Assembly: GCA_903872505.1 (NCBI GenBank)
Contig: CAIQKV010000055.1
Location: forward strand, 1 to 38,051
Direction: 5' to 3'
Source: an uncultured Opitutia bacterium
Lineage (GTDB): Bacteria > Verrucomicrobiota > Verrucomicrobiia > Opitutales > Opitutaceae
Length of the DNA: 38,051 nt
Part shown: positions 24,689 through 32,032 of the stretch, one piece after another
Layout: each line of letters begins with the position of its first letter
Numbering within the stretch: position 1 is the first letter of the stretch
Made by a program: the position numbers and the translations under genes
Notes under the pieces: generated by a model
Database searches by the model: none
What the model was told of the DNA's origin: nothing
The model's input: only the letters and a program-made list of their open reading frames with translations

Positions 24689-25552
24689 TCAAAACTCCAC
24701 GTCGCGGCAGAGGGTTTCCAGCTGGCGGGCGATGTGGTCGACCTGGGCGGCGGAGAGCAGGGCGGGGCGGTTGCGCACGAGGCCGGGGATGGCGCTGGGC
24801 GAGACGACCGCCACATCCGCGCCGGCGGCGGCGGTGGTGACATTCCAGCCGGGGAAGGTGAGCACGGGCATGGGCAGGACGGGCTCGCCGGCGGTGTCGC
24901 GCAGCCAGGTGGCGAGCCACGCCGCGCGGTGGCGGGCCTGGTCAATCCCGAAATTGTCCTCGCCCCACGGGAAGATCAGCTGGGCGCCGTCGAAGGTGAT
25001 CTCGTCCGGGCGGCGGTTGGGCAGGGCGCGGCCCGCGCGGCGGGTCTTGGTCTCGATGGCGAAGACGCCGGTCGGGCCGACGATGACGTGGTCGAGGTTG
25101 AAGCCGGCGGCGGGCACGTCGTGGAAAATCCGGCAGCCGTCGACGGTGAGCGGCGCGATCGCCTCGGCCACGATCTTTTCGCCGAGCAGGCCGAGGTGGC
25201 AGTCGCGGCGCAGGGTGAATTTTTCCAGCATCCAGCGGCCCGAGAAATAGAGCGTGACGACAAACAGCCCGAAGGCGGCGAACATCACCGGGTCGCGCTC
25301 GGTGACGGGCACGTTGAGCGCTAGCATGAGGCCGCCGACGAAGACGCCCATCGGCAGGAAGGCGGCGCCGAACGCGTGGAGCAGGAGGGCGTCGTCGAGC
25401 CGCTGGAGCCGCCAGCGGAGCGACTCGCCGGGCCCGCGGAGGAGCCGCGGCGCGACCGGCGGGCGCTCGCGGCGGCGGTTGGTGCGGCCGAGCCAGAGCC
25501 CGCCGAGGCAGAGCGCGTAGGCGGCGAGGTAGAGCGCGAGGGCCAGGAGCAT
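24689..25552 (-). CDS. NERD-domain (nuclease-related) membrane protein
   Basis: The 287-residue protein has hydrophobic N-terminal segments (residues ~1-22, ~58-80 and ~90-105) and then a NERD domain: LRRDCHLGLLGEKIVAE, FHDVPAAGFNLDHVIVGPTGVFAIETKT. NERD domains are related to Holliday-resolvase-like and restriction-type nuclease folds; the D and ExK-type residues in DHVIVGPTGVFAIETK are consistent with a metal site. The function of membrane-anchored NERD proteins is unknown. The start ATG at 25552 gives MLLALALYLAAYALC. It converges with the methyltransferase gene. Confidence 0.85.
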   Translation of the reverse strand: MLLALALYLAAYALCLGGLWLGRTNRRRERPPVAPRLLRGPGESLRWRLQRLDDALLLHAFGAAFLPMGVFVGGLMLALNVPVTERDPVMFAAFGLFVVTLYFSGRWMLEKFTLRRDCHLGLLGEKIVAEAIAPLTVDGCRIFHDVPAAGFNLDHVIVGPTGVFAIETKTRRAGRALPNRRPDEITFDGAQLIFPWGEDNFGIDQARHRAAWLATWLRDTAGEPVLPMPVLTFPGWNVTTAAAGADVAVVSPSAIPGLVRNRPALLSAAQVDHIARQLETLCRDVEF

Positions 25553-25610
25553 GGCCCAGCATCAACGCGGCGGCGGGCGGGAGGCAAACGCTTTGACGCG
25601 GGGGCGGAGC

Positions 25611-26387
25611 CTACTTCGCTTCCCCGGGCTTCAGGTGCAGGCCGGCGAGCGGCTTGAGTTCGAGCACGATCTCGAGCGGGGCGTCACCCACCTTGCCCTT
25701 CAGCGTGAGCCGTTGCGGGCCGGGGGTCATGGGGAAGAAGAGGCTGCCCCGTGCGGTTGCGCCGGGCGCGACCGTGAACGGCAGCGCGAGTCGCCGCCTG
25801 GCGAATTCCTGCTGCACCTGTTCCTTGCGATTGTGGTCGATAATCGCGACGCCCGCCACATCGGCCACCAGGAGCACGGGCAGGGCGAGGATCATCGCAT
25901 CCGCCGCGGCGACAGACCCGCTAAGGCCGACGTAGAGCGCGGCCGTGGCATAGACACCCGCAATGCCATAACCGGCGAGCAGGGTGACGCCTGCCTTGCC
26001 ATATTTGTCCCAGTTCGTGTAGCTGAGCTTTTCGAGCTTCCACGGATCATCGCCGGGGAACTGCAGCTCGCCCAGCACGTCGACGAGTGAAGCGGAATCG
26101 ATCCGCAGCGGCGAGGCGCCGTGATTCGTGACTTTGACCATGTATTCGTCCCAGCGGGCGTCGTATTTCCACGAGCCCGGACCCTTGATCACGATCAAGG
26201 TTTCCAAGGTCAGCTCGGCCGGCGGAGTCGAGACGGTCCAAGTCAACATTGTGGCGGGTGGTGTGTCCTTCTTCGCCAGCTTGTACTTGTCCGAGGTGAC
26301 GCAGCCGGTGAGCAGGCAGGCCGCGCACGCCAGCACCAGCAATTGCCGGCGGCGTGATGGCGAGCTTCCGGGACCAGTTGCGCTCAC
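25611..26387 (-). CDS. Lipoprotein with internal hydrophobic segments, unknown function
   Basis: The 258-residue product begins at a GTG (MSATGPGSSPSRRRQ) followed by a hydrophobic stretch and lipobox LLTGC, so a lipid-anchored precursor is likely. After a beta-like hydrophilic region (LTWTVSTPPAELTLETL, ~50-66) there are two hydrophobic runs, GVTLLAGYGIAGVYATAALYV and AMILALPVLLVADVAGVAII (~132-180). These are odd for a lipoprotein, and may sit in a membrane or form a beta structure. No family is recognised. The start is uncertain because GTG is used and the next candidates are poor. Confidence 0.7.
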   Translation of the reverse strand: MSATGPGSSPSRRRQLLVLACAACLLTGCVTSDKYKLAKKDTPPATMLTWTVSTPPAELTLETLIVIKGPGSWKYDARWDEYMVKVTNHGASPLRIDSASLVDVLGELQFPGDDPWKLEKLSYTNWDKYGKAGVTLLAGYGIAGVYATAALYVGLSGSVAAADAMILALPVLLVADVAGVAIIDHNRKEQVQQEFARRRLALPFTVAPGATARGSLFFPMTPGPQRLTLKGKVGDAPLEIVLELKPLAGLHLKPGEAK

Positions 26388-26585
26388 GGCGAAGCATCGT
26401 GTCGGTCGTGCTCAACTGAGTCAACGGCCACGAGCAAAACTAGAAGGGCAAGTGTCAGGGCGCAAAAGATCATATGGTCAGGTGCACAGCATAACCCCGT
26501 GCGCCGCGCCCGCGTTAATCGATAATCCCGATACGCCCCATCGACTGCGGCGATGGCAGCGCGAATGCCTCCGGCGACGTCCGCG
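26388..26585. other. Intergenic spacer
   Basis: This 198-base stretch separates the lipoprotein start (26387) from the 3' end of the GH29 gene, both on the minus strand. It should hold the lipoprotein promoter. I found no RNA gene, repeat or clear promoter; a TTGACT on the minus strand near 26416-26421 is the only -35-like candidate, with no good -10. Confidence 0.35.
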
Positions 26586-28349
26586 TTACCGGGCGGGGGT
26601 CAGCCGGATTTCCGAGAACTGGATGCCGCCGTCGGAGAACAGGGTCTTGTTTTTCCGCGCAAGGTTGAGCCGGTCCGCGCGGAGGCGGAGGATGAAGGTG
26701 CCGGCGCGGTCGAACGCGAGCCGGCCGAAGCGCGTGGCGATCTGCGGATAATAGACGGAGCGCAGGCCGGGCAAGAGCGCGTCGCGCTTGGTGATGCGGC
26801 GGATCGTGCGGCCGGCGCACTCGAGGCGCAGGGTGTGGCCGCCGCTCCACGGTTCCAGGTGCTGATGCGTCGTGACCACGGTGACGTCGTAGGTCCCCGG
26901 ACGGAGAACAGTGAAGCGCCACTCGAGCCAGTCGCGCGAGTTGCGCCAGTTTTCCGTGAGGCCGTTGCCGCCGACGCGCATGGCGGCCTTTTTCGCGCCG
27001 GTGCCGACGCGGGCGAGCGGCCCGATGAGGGTGATGCGGCGGTCGGGTTGCTGCAGGGTGAGCGGCTCGACGTCCGGCGCGGCGGCAAGTTGCACCGCGA
27101 TGACCGTCACCGGTGGCGTGACGCGCAGCCCGGCGAGGTCGAGGGTGAGGACGGGCGTGCCGGTGGCGGGCGCGGCCGACTGGCGGAAGGAGAATTGCTT
27201 CCGCGGCGACGCCAGCGCGGCCACGGTGGTGACGCGGGTGCGCAGGCCGTGGAGGTGGAACAGGCGCGGTGGCTTCGCAAAGAAATGAAAATAAAGCGTG
27301 CGGCCCTTGGTGGTGATGCGGCCCCAGGGAAACTCGTAGCGGAACGGGCTGGGCGAGGCGCCATGGATCGCGGCGCCGTTGGTGCGCAGCCACGCGCCGA
27401 CCGCGCGGAGGCGCTGGACGCTGGGGGCGGGCACGCGGCCGTCGGCGTCGGGCCCGATGTTGAGCAGGTAGTTCGGTCCCTTGCTGGTGAGGTCGACGAG
27501 CGTGGTGATGAGGTTGGCGGCGGACTTCCACGCGTGGTCGTGTTTTTTGAAGCCCCAGGTGTGATTGAGCGTGGCGCACACCTCCCAGTCGCCCTCGAGC
27601 CGGCCGGGCGGCAGGAAATTGTCGCGCGGCAGGCTGTAGTCGCCGAGCCCGTGGCCGATGCGGCCGGAGACGAGGCAGCGCGGCTGGAGGCGCTTCACGT
27701 GACGCCGGATGGACGCGCTCTGGGCGCGCGTGAGCGTGAGCGGCGTGTCGAACCAGATCATGCCGACCGGGCCGTAGCGCGTCAGCAGCTCGGTGAGCTG
27801 CGGCAGGACTTTCTCACGCAGGTAGCGGTCGGGATTTTTCTTTTCCTTGGCGTAATCCCACTCGTTCCATGCGCCGTCGGGGTGGTGCCAGTCGAGGTCC
27901 TGCGAATAGTAGAAGCACAGGCGCACGCCCTGCCGGCGGCACTCGCGGGCGAGGTCGGCGACCGGGTCGTGGTGCCACGGCGTGGCGTCGACGACATTGT
28001 ACGGGTTGATGGTCGAGTGGTACATTGCGAAGCCGTCGTGGTGCTTCGTGGTGACGACGAGATAGCCCATGCCGGCCTCGCGGGCGAGGCGGACGACGGC
28101 GGCGGGATCCCAGTGGCGCGGGTGGAAGCGCGCGGCGAGCTGGGCGTACGTGGCGACGGGGATCTTTTCGCGAAACATCAGCCACTCGCCGATGTACGGC
28201 ACGCGCTGGCCGCGCCAGACCCCGGCGGGAATCGCATAGAGGCCCCAGTGGATGAAGAGGCCGAAACGGGCCTCGCGCCACCAGGCGAGATCGTCACGGC
28301 CGGACGCGCGCCGGCGGGCGGGTTGTGAGTGGGCGGGAAGGGCGGGCAT
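26586..28349 (-). CDS. GH29-like alpha-L-fucosidase
   Basis: The 587-residue protein has GH29 motifs: FGLFIHWGLYAIPAGVW near residue 30-45, KHHDGF (~105) and MIWFD, whose aspartate (about residue 201 in this numbering) matches the GH29 nucleophile. The C-terminal ~130 residues (WLEWRFTVLRPGTYDVTV) look like an added beta-sandwich carbohydrate-binding domain. It should release alpha-L-fucose from glycans. The ATG at 28349 is chosen; a TTG at 28391 would add a mildly hydrophobic leader (RFVVVLLARPMPALPA) that could be a signal peptide, so export is unresolved. With the GH78 gene, it suggests use of plant or algal polysaccharides (inference). Confidence 0.88.
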   Translation of the reverse strand: MPALPAHSQPARRRASGRDDLAWWREARFGLFIHWGLYAIPAGVWRGQRVPYIGEWLMFREKIPVATYAQLAARFHPRHWDPAAVVRLAREAGMGYLVVTTKHHDGFAMYHSTINPYNVVDATPWHHDPVADLARECRRQGVRLCFYYSQDLDWHHPDGAWNEWDYAKEKKNPDRYLREKVLPQLTELLTRYGPVGMIWFDTPLTLTRAQSASIRRHVKRLQPRCLVSGRIGHGLGDYSLPRDNFLPPGRLEGDWEVCATLNHTWGFKKHDHAWKSAANLITTLVDLTSKGPNYLLNIGPDADGRVPAPSVQRLRAVGAWLRTNGAAIHGASPSPFRYEFPWGRITTKGRTLYFHFFAKPPRLFHLHGLRTRVTTVAALASPRKQFSFRQSAAPATGTPVLTLDLAGLRVTPPVTVIAVQLAAAPDVEPLTLQQPDRRITLIGPLARVGTGAKKAAMRVGGNGLTENWRNSRDWLEWRFTVLRPGTYDVTVVTTHQHLEPWSGGHTLRLECAGRTIRRITKRDALLPGLRSVYYPQIATRFGRLAFDRAGTFILRLRADRLNLARKNKTLFSDGGIQFSEIRLTPAR

Positions 28350-28411
28350 GGGACGCGCCAACAGGACGACGACGAATCTCAATTCGCGCAACTGCGTTTT
28401 GAATTCTAGCA

Positions 28412-28430
28412 GTCGCGATAAAATCGCGAC
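28412..28430. terminator. Short hairpin after the small membrane protein gene
   Basis: GTCGCGAT (28412-28419) pairs with ATCGCGAC (28423-28430) across an AAA loop, just past the minus-strand stop at 28436. There is no strong T-run, so it is a weak terminator candidate. Confidence 0.5.
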
Positions 28431-28435
28431 GGAAT

Positions 28436-28933
28436 CTAGCTACCTCGAGCACTTCGCTGTGCGTTTAGCACGAGCGTCTCCATTTCCTTCAGTGACATTC
28501 CAAACGAATCAGAGAGCAAAATATCGTATGCGCACAGCCGACGATTTTCAGAACACTCCTCGGTGTCCTTTAGGTTACTCCGAGGAGTGAGACGAATGCC
28601 CAAGTATTGTCCCCGGTATGAATAATAACCGCGACCCGTATACGCCCCCACGTCGGTGACAGCAATTGCCTCTATTTCCGGCCAAGGAATGACAGTAACG
28701 TCCAAATGGGAGGTTCGAACAGTGACTCCGTATTGATCGATTCCTACCTGCTTGTTTCCTTGCGCAGAACGCCAAGCGCGGAAGATCGCCACGGCAATCA
28801 AAGCAGAGAACGAAGCCGACAAATTATTTCTTAATAGTCCGTAGATCGACACACCCAATGACCCTACAAAGAAAATCAAGTAAATGGCATTTTCGATCGG
28901 CCCTGTTCGCGACCTGAGGGTGATTTCTTGCAT
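28436..28933 (-). CDS. Small membrane protein, possible PH-like domain
   Basis: The 165-residue product has two hydrophobic segments at ~17-33 and ~38-52 and a soluble C-terminal part with an apparent PH-like beta pattern (VGIDQYGVTVRTSHLDVTVIPWPEIEAIAV). I cannot name it. It is AT-richer than its neighbours, like the gene at 19141. It starts 14 bases downstream of the M48 protease stop on the same strand, so it could be the last gene of the LemA-YbjQ-M48 operon, or a later insertion. The start ATG at 28933 gives MQEITLRSRTGPIENAI. Confidence 0.6.
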   Translation of the reverse strand: MQEITLRSRTGPIENAIYLIFFVGSLGVSIYGLLRNNLSASFSALIAVAIFRAWRSAQGNKQVGIDQYGVTVRTSHLDVTVIPWPEIEAIAVTDVGAYTGRGYYSYRGQYLGIRLTPRSNLKDTEECSENRRLCAYDILLSDSFGMSLKEMETLVLNAQRSARGS

Positions 28934-28947
28934 TGCTGACTAGCAAT

Positions 28948-30921
28948 TCAAGCGGCGGCGGCGAGCGGAGGCATCGGGCAGTCGAGAGCGGCGGCGATGG
29001 CGCGGAGCAGCTCGGCCTCGGCGATGAGGATGGTGCCGTCGGCGCCGACGACATGGGCGGCGGCGAAGAGCGTGCGCTGCTTGATCGGGAGGCTGGCGGT
29101 GGCGAGCTTGTCGAGGGCGGCGTCGAGCCGGACGAAGTCACAGGCGGCGGGCTCCAGCAGCGCGAGCTTGCCGTCGAGCAGCTTCAACTGCTCCGCCCCG
29201 GCGGCAAAGGCGGCGGCGGGGTCGAGGCCCACGTTGCTCGCGGTGTGGGCGAGCGCGGAGAGCACGACGTTGATCTCGTCCACGACGGCGTTGAACGAGT
29301 AGACCTGCACGACGGCGGCGCCGGGTTTTTCGCCCAGCGCGAGCGAGCGGGTGAGGAGCTTCTGCAGCGCGAACTCGAAGGTGGAAACCCGGCCGTCGGC
29401 GTGGACGAGGCCGTCGAGCGTGTCGAGGAACGGCGCGAGCGCGGCGGGCGGCAGGTTGCGCAGGGCGGGCAGCGCGAGCTGCAGCAGCGGGAGCTTGTGC
29501 TCCGGGCCGAGGGCGCGGAGGGCGGGCTCGAACTCGCCGAGGACGCGGAGCGCGTCGGCGCCGGCCTGGCGGGCGATGACGGCATGCTGGCGTTCGCGCA
29601 GGGCGGCGTCGCCGTCCAGGAGGAGGGCATAGAGCAGGACGGTGGCCTCGGTGGGCGAGCGGGCGGCGTCGCGCAGCCGCGGCGGGACGGCGCCGAGGAG
29701 CGTCTCGGCGTGGGCGAGGGTGGCGGGCGTGAGCGTCCCGATCGTGGCCATGATGGCGATGGGGGCGAGGGAAGGCGGGTTGGGGATTTTGGGCTTGGGC
29801 GGGGTGATCGTCCCCCGGGTCAGGCCGGCGGCCACGAAGGATTCATGGGCAACGTCGACGACCTCGGGCGGGTTGAACATCTGGCCGTCGAACCGCGGGT
29901 CGATGGCGCGGATGCGCTCGGGGAGCGGCGGGTGCGTGGCCCAGAGCCCGCCGAAGTCGGACTGGAAGGCCTGGCCGAAAAAGAAGTGGCCGATGGCGGA
30001 GGCCTTGTGGGTGTCGAGCGAGGAGCCGAGGGCGTAGCCGCCGATCTTTTTCAGCGCGCCGGTCAGGCCGTCCGGGTTGCGGGTGAACTGCACCGCGGAG
30101 GCGTCGGCGAGGAATTCGCGCTGGCGCGAGACGGCGGCCTGGATGAGCTTGCCGAAGAAATAGCCGATGTAGCCGAGGATCAGCAGCGTGAGGCCGATGG
30201 CGGCGATGGCGAGGATGGCCCCGCCGGCGTTCTTGCCGCCGCGCACCCGGCCGCGCGTCAGGCCCCAGAGGATGCCGCGGCCAGCCAGGCCGATGACGAG
30301 GATGCCGAAGATCAGGGCGCTCAACTTGAGGTTGAGCTTCATGTCGCCGTTGAGGATGTGGCTGAACTCGTGGCCGATGACGCCCTGCAGTTCGTCGCGG
30401 GTGAGCTTGTCGAGGGCGCCGCGGGTGACGGCCACGACGGCGTCGCTGGTGGTGAGGCCGGCGGCGAAGGCGTTGATGGCGGGCTCGTCATCGAGCAGGT
30501 AGACCGCGGGCGGGGGGATGCCCGAGGCGATGGACATTTCCTCGACGACGTTGAGGAGCTTGCGCTCGCGCAGGTCGGTGGTGTGCGGGTCGACGCGCCG
30601 GCCGCCGACGCTCTCGGCCACGGCGGAGCCGCCGGCGGAAAACTCGCGCCACTTGAACAGCGAGGCGAAGCCGACGACGAGCAGGGTGCAGGTGGTGACC
30701 GAGAGGAAAACCTGCGGCTGCCACAGCGGAACCGGCTGTCCGGCGTCAGACGCGTACTCGGCGTAGTGGCGGTGCCTCGACGCACTGCCGGAGAGATTGG
30801 CGAGCAGGAAGATCGACGCGAAATAGCCGCCGACCACCGTGCCCACCACGGCGAAGGCGAAGAGCCAGACGAGTCGCGAGGTGCGCCGCTTGGCGCGGGC
30901 CTGGGCTTCGAAGAAATCCAT
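28948..30921 (-). CDS. M48 family membrane metalloprotease with long C-terminal extension
   Basis: The 657-residue protein has N-terminal hydrophobic segments at ~18-40 and ~70-88, then the zinc motif GHEFSH (H184, E185, H188) and the third-ligand region REFLADASA (E269), the M48 Ste24/HtpX layout. Two more hydrophobic segments lie at ~201-220 and ~233-257, between these motifs. A ~300-residue extension, Ala/Leu-rich and helical, follows the protease domain. Role: membrane-protein quality control, inferred from M48 relatives. lemA and ybjQ precede it on the same strand, a context seen often for this protease. Confidence 0.9.
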   Translation of the reverse strand: MDFFEAQARAKRRTSRLVWLFAFAVVGTVVGGYFASIFLLANLSGSASRHRHYAEYASDAGQPVPLWQPQVFLSVTTCTLLVVGFASLFKWREFSAGGSAVAESVGGRRVDPHTTDLRERKLLNVVEEMSIASGIPPPAVYLLDDEPAINAFAAGLTTSDAVVAVTRGALDKLTRDELQGVIGHEFSHILNGDMKLNLKLSALIFGILVIGLAGRGILWGLTRGRVRGGKNAGGAILAIAAIGLTLLILGYIGYFFGKLIQAAVSRQREFLADASAVQFTRNPDGLTGALKKIGGYALGSSLDTHKASAIGHFFFGQAFQSDFGGLWATHPPLPERIRAIDPRFDGQMFNPPEVVDVAHESFVAAGLTRGTITPPKPKIPNPPSLAPIAIMATIGTLTPATLAHAETLLGAVPPRLRDAARSPTEATVLLYALLLDGDAALRERQHAVIARQAGADALRVLGEFEPALRALGPEHKLPLLQLALPALRNLPPAALAPFLDTLDGLVHADGRVSTFEFALQKLLTRSLALGEKPGAAVVQVYSFNAVVDEINVVLSALAHTASNVGLDPAAAFAAGAEQLKLLDGKLALLEPAACDFVRLDAALDKLATASLPIKQRTLFAAAHVVGADGTILIAEAELLRAIAAALDCPMPPLAAAA

Positions 30922-30954
30922 GGCGGGGGCGGGGGCCGGCGTGGGCGCCGGAAA

Positions 30955-31275
30955 TTATGCCGGCGTGACCTGGGCGGCGGTCCCGTAGCAGAGCACCTCG
31001 GTCACACCGGGCGAGATCTCGGTCGCGTCATAGCGCAGGCCGAGGATGGCGTTGGCGCCGAGGGCCGCCGCGTGCTGGCAGAGGCGCTCGTAGGCGTCCT
31101 GGCGGGCGCGCTCGCAGAGCTCGGTGTACAGGGTGATGTCGCCGCCGAACAGGGTCTGGATGCTCGCGCCGAAGTTGCCGATGACGGAGCGGGAGCGGAC
31201 GACGATGCCGCGCACGGTGCCGAGTTCGCGCGTGATGCGGAACCCGGTGAGCGTGAAGCCGGTGGTGTTATGCAC
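30955..31275 (-). CDS. YbjQ family protein (UPF0145)
   Basis: The 106-residue protein matches UPF0145/YbjQ: GFTLTGFRITRELGTVRGIVVRSRSVIGNFGASIQTLFGG at the start, with the family's GANAILGLRYD segment. YbjQ proteins are small oligomeric domains, sometimes called heavy-metal-binding, with no proven function. The start codon is GTG at 31275. It sits between lemA (25 bases upstream) and the M48 protease gene on the same strand. Confidence 0.88.
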   Translation of the reverse strand: MHNTTGFTLTGFRITRELGTVRGIVVRSRSVIGNFGASIQTLFGGDITLYTELCERARQDAYERLCQHAAALGANAILGLRYDATEISPGVTEVLCYGTAAQVTPA

Positions 31276-31299
31276 GGGGCGGAGGGCGGCGGGGCCGGC

Positions 31300-31902
31300 T
31301 CAGGTGAAGCTGACCTTGGGCGCGTTGCGCTCGGCGGGGTCGTCGATCTTGAAGAGCTCGGCGGGCAGGAAGCCGAACATGCCGGCGAAAACCACGTTGG
31401 GGAACGTCTCGCGGGTCGTGTTGTAGGACATGACGCTGTCGTTGTAGGCCTGGCGGGCGAAGGAGACCTTGTTTTCCGTGGAGGTCATTTCCTCGGTCAG
31501 CTGCATCATGTTCTGGTTGGCCTTGAGGTCGGGATACTGCTCGGAGACGACCATCAGGCGCGAGAGGGCGCCGCTCAAGCCCGTCTCGGCGGAGACGAGG
31601 CCCTTCATGGCGTTGGCGTCGGCGGGGTTGGCGGCGGCGGACTGGGAGGCGGCGAGGGCGATGTTGCGGGCCTTGATGACGGCCTCGAGCGTCGTGCTCT
31701 CATGCTTCATGTAGCCCTTGGCGACCTCGACGAGGTTCGGGATGAGGTCGTAGCGGCGCTTGAGCTGGACGTCGATCTGGGCGAACGCGTTCTTGAAGCG
31801 GTTCCGGAGGGAGACGAGGGAGTTATAGATGCCCGTGACCCAGAGGCCGAGGACAACGATGAGGGCGGCGAGGACGCCGAGGATGACGAGTGCGATACTC
31901 AT
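31300..31902 (-). CDS. lemA: LemA family protein
   Basis: The 200-residue protein has an N-terminal transmembrane helix (residues ~3-23) and the LemA domain: RFKNAFAQIDVQLKRRYDLIPNLVEVAKGYMKHE and SEQYPDLKANQNMMQLTEEM, then SYNTTRETFPNVV near the end. LemA domains are helical-bundle proteins often encoded beside membrane proteases or lipoproteins. The function is unknown. The start ATG at 31902 is preceded by a pyrimidine-rich stretch on the minus strand instead of a Shine-Dalgarno site. It heads the operon lemA-ybjQ-M48. Confidence 0.93.
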   Translation of the reverse strand: MSIALVILGVLAALIVVLGLWVTGIYNSLVSLRNRFKNAFAQIDVQLKRRYDLIPNLVEVAKGYMKHESTTLEAVIKARNIALAASQSAAANPADANAMKGLVSAETGLSGALSRLMVVSEQYPDLKANQNMMQLTEEMTSTENKVSFARQAYNDSVMSYNTTRETFPNVVFAGMFGFLPAELFKIDDPAERNAPKVSFT

Positions 31903-32032
31903 GGTGGGGAGGGTTGAGGGTGAGCAAAAGTAACGAAAAGGATTGTGGCCAGGGAACCGCGGCGCGCCAGAAGGAACTGATTACAACGCGGTTGATTGTT
32001 TCCATGGGGCCGAGCAACCTGACGCCGCACGC

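Noticed and set aside
24689..25552. NERD protein as part of a defence system
   Set aside because: Its neighbours are a methyltransferase of UbiE type and a lipoprotein, with no helicase, nuclease or phage-defence gene next to it. The domain alone is not enough.
28933..31917. A 994-residue plus-strand open frame opposite the M48/YbjQ/LemA genes
   Set aside because: It is antisense to three clear genes and its translation is a Gly/Glu/Val-rich low-complexity product expected from high-GC antisense reading. No motif is seen.
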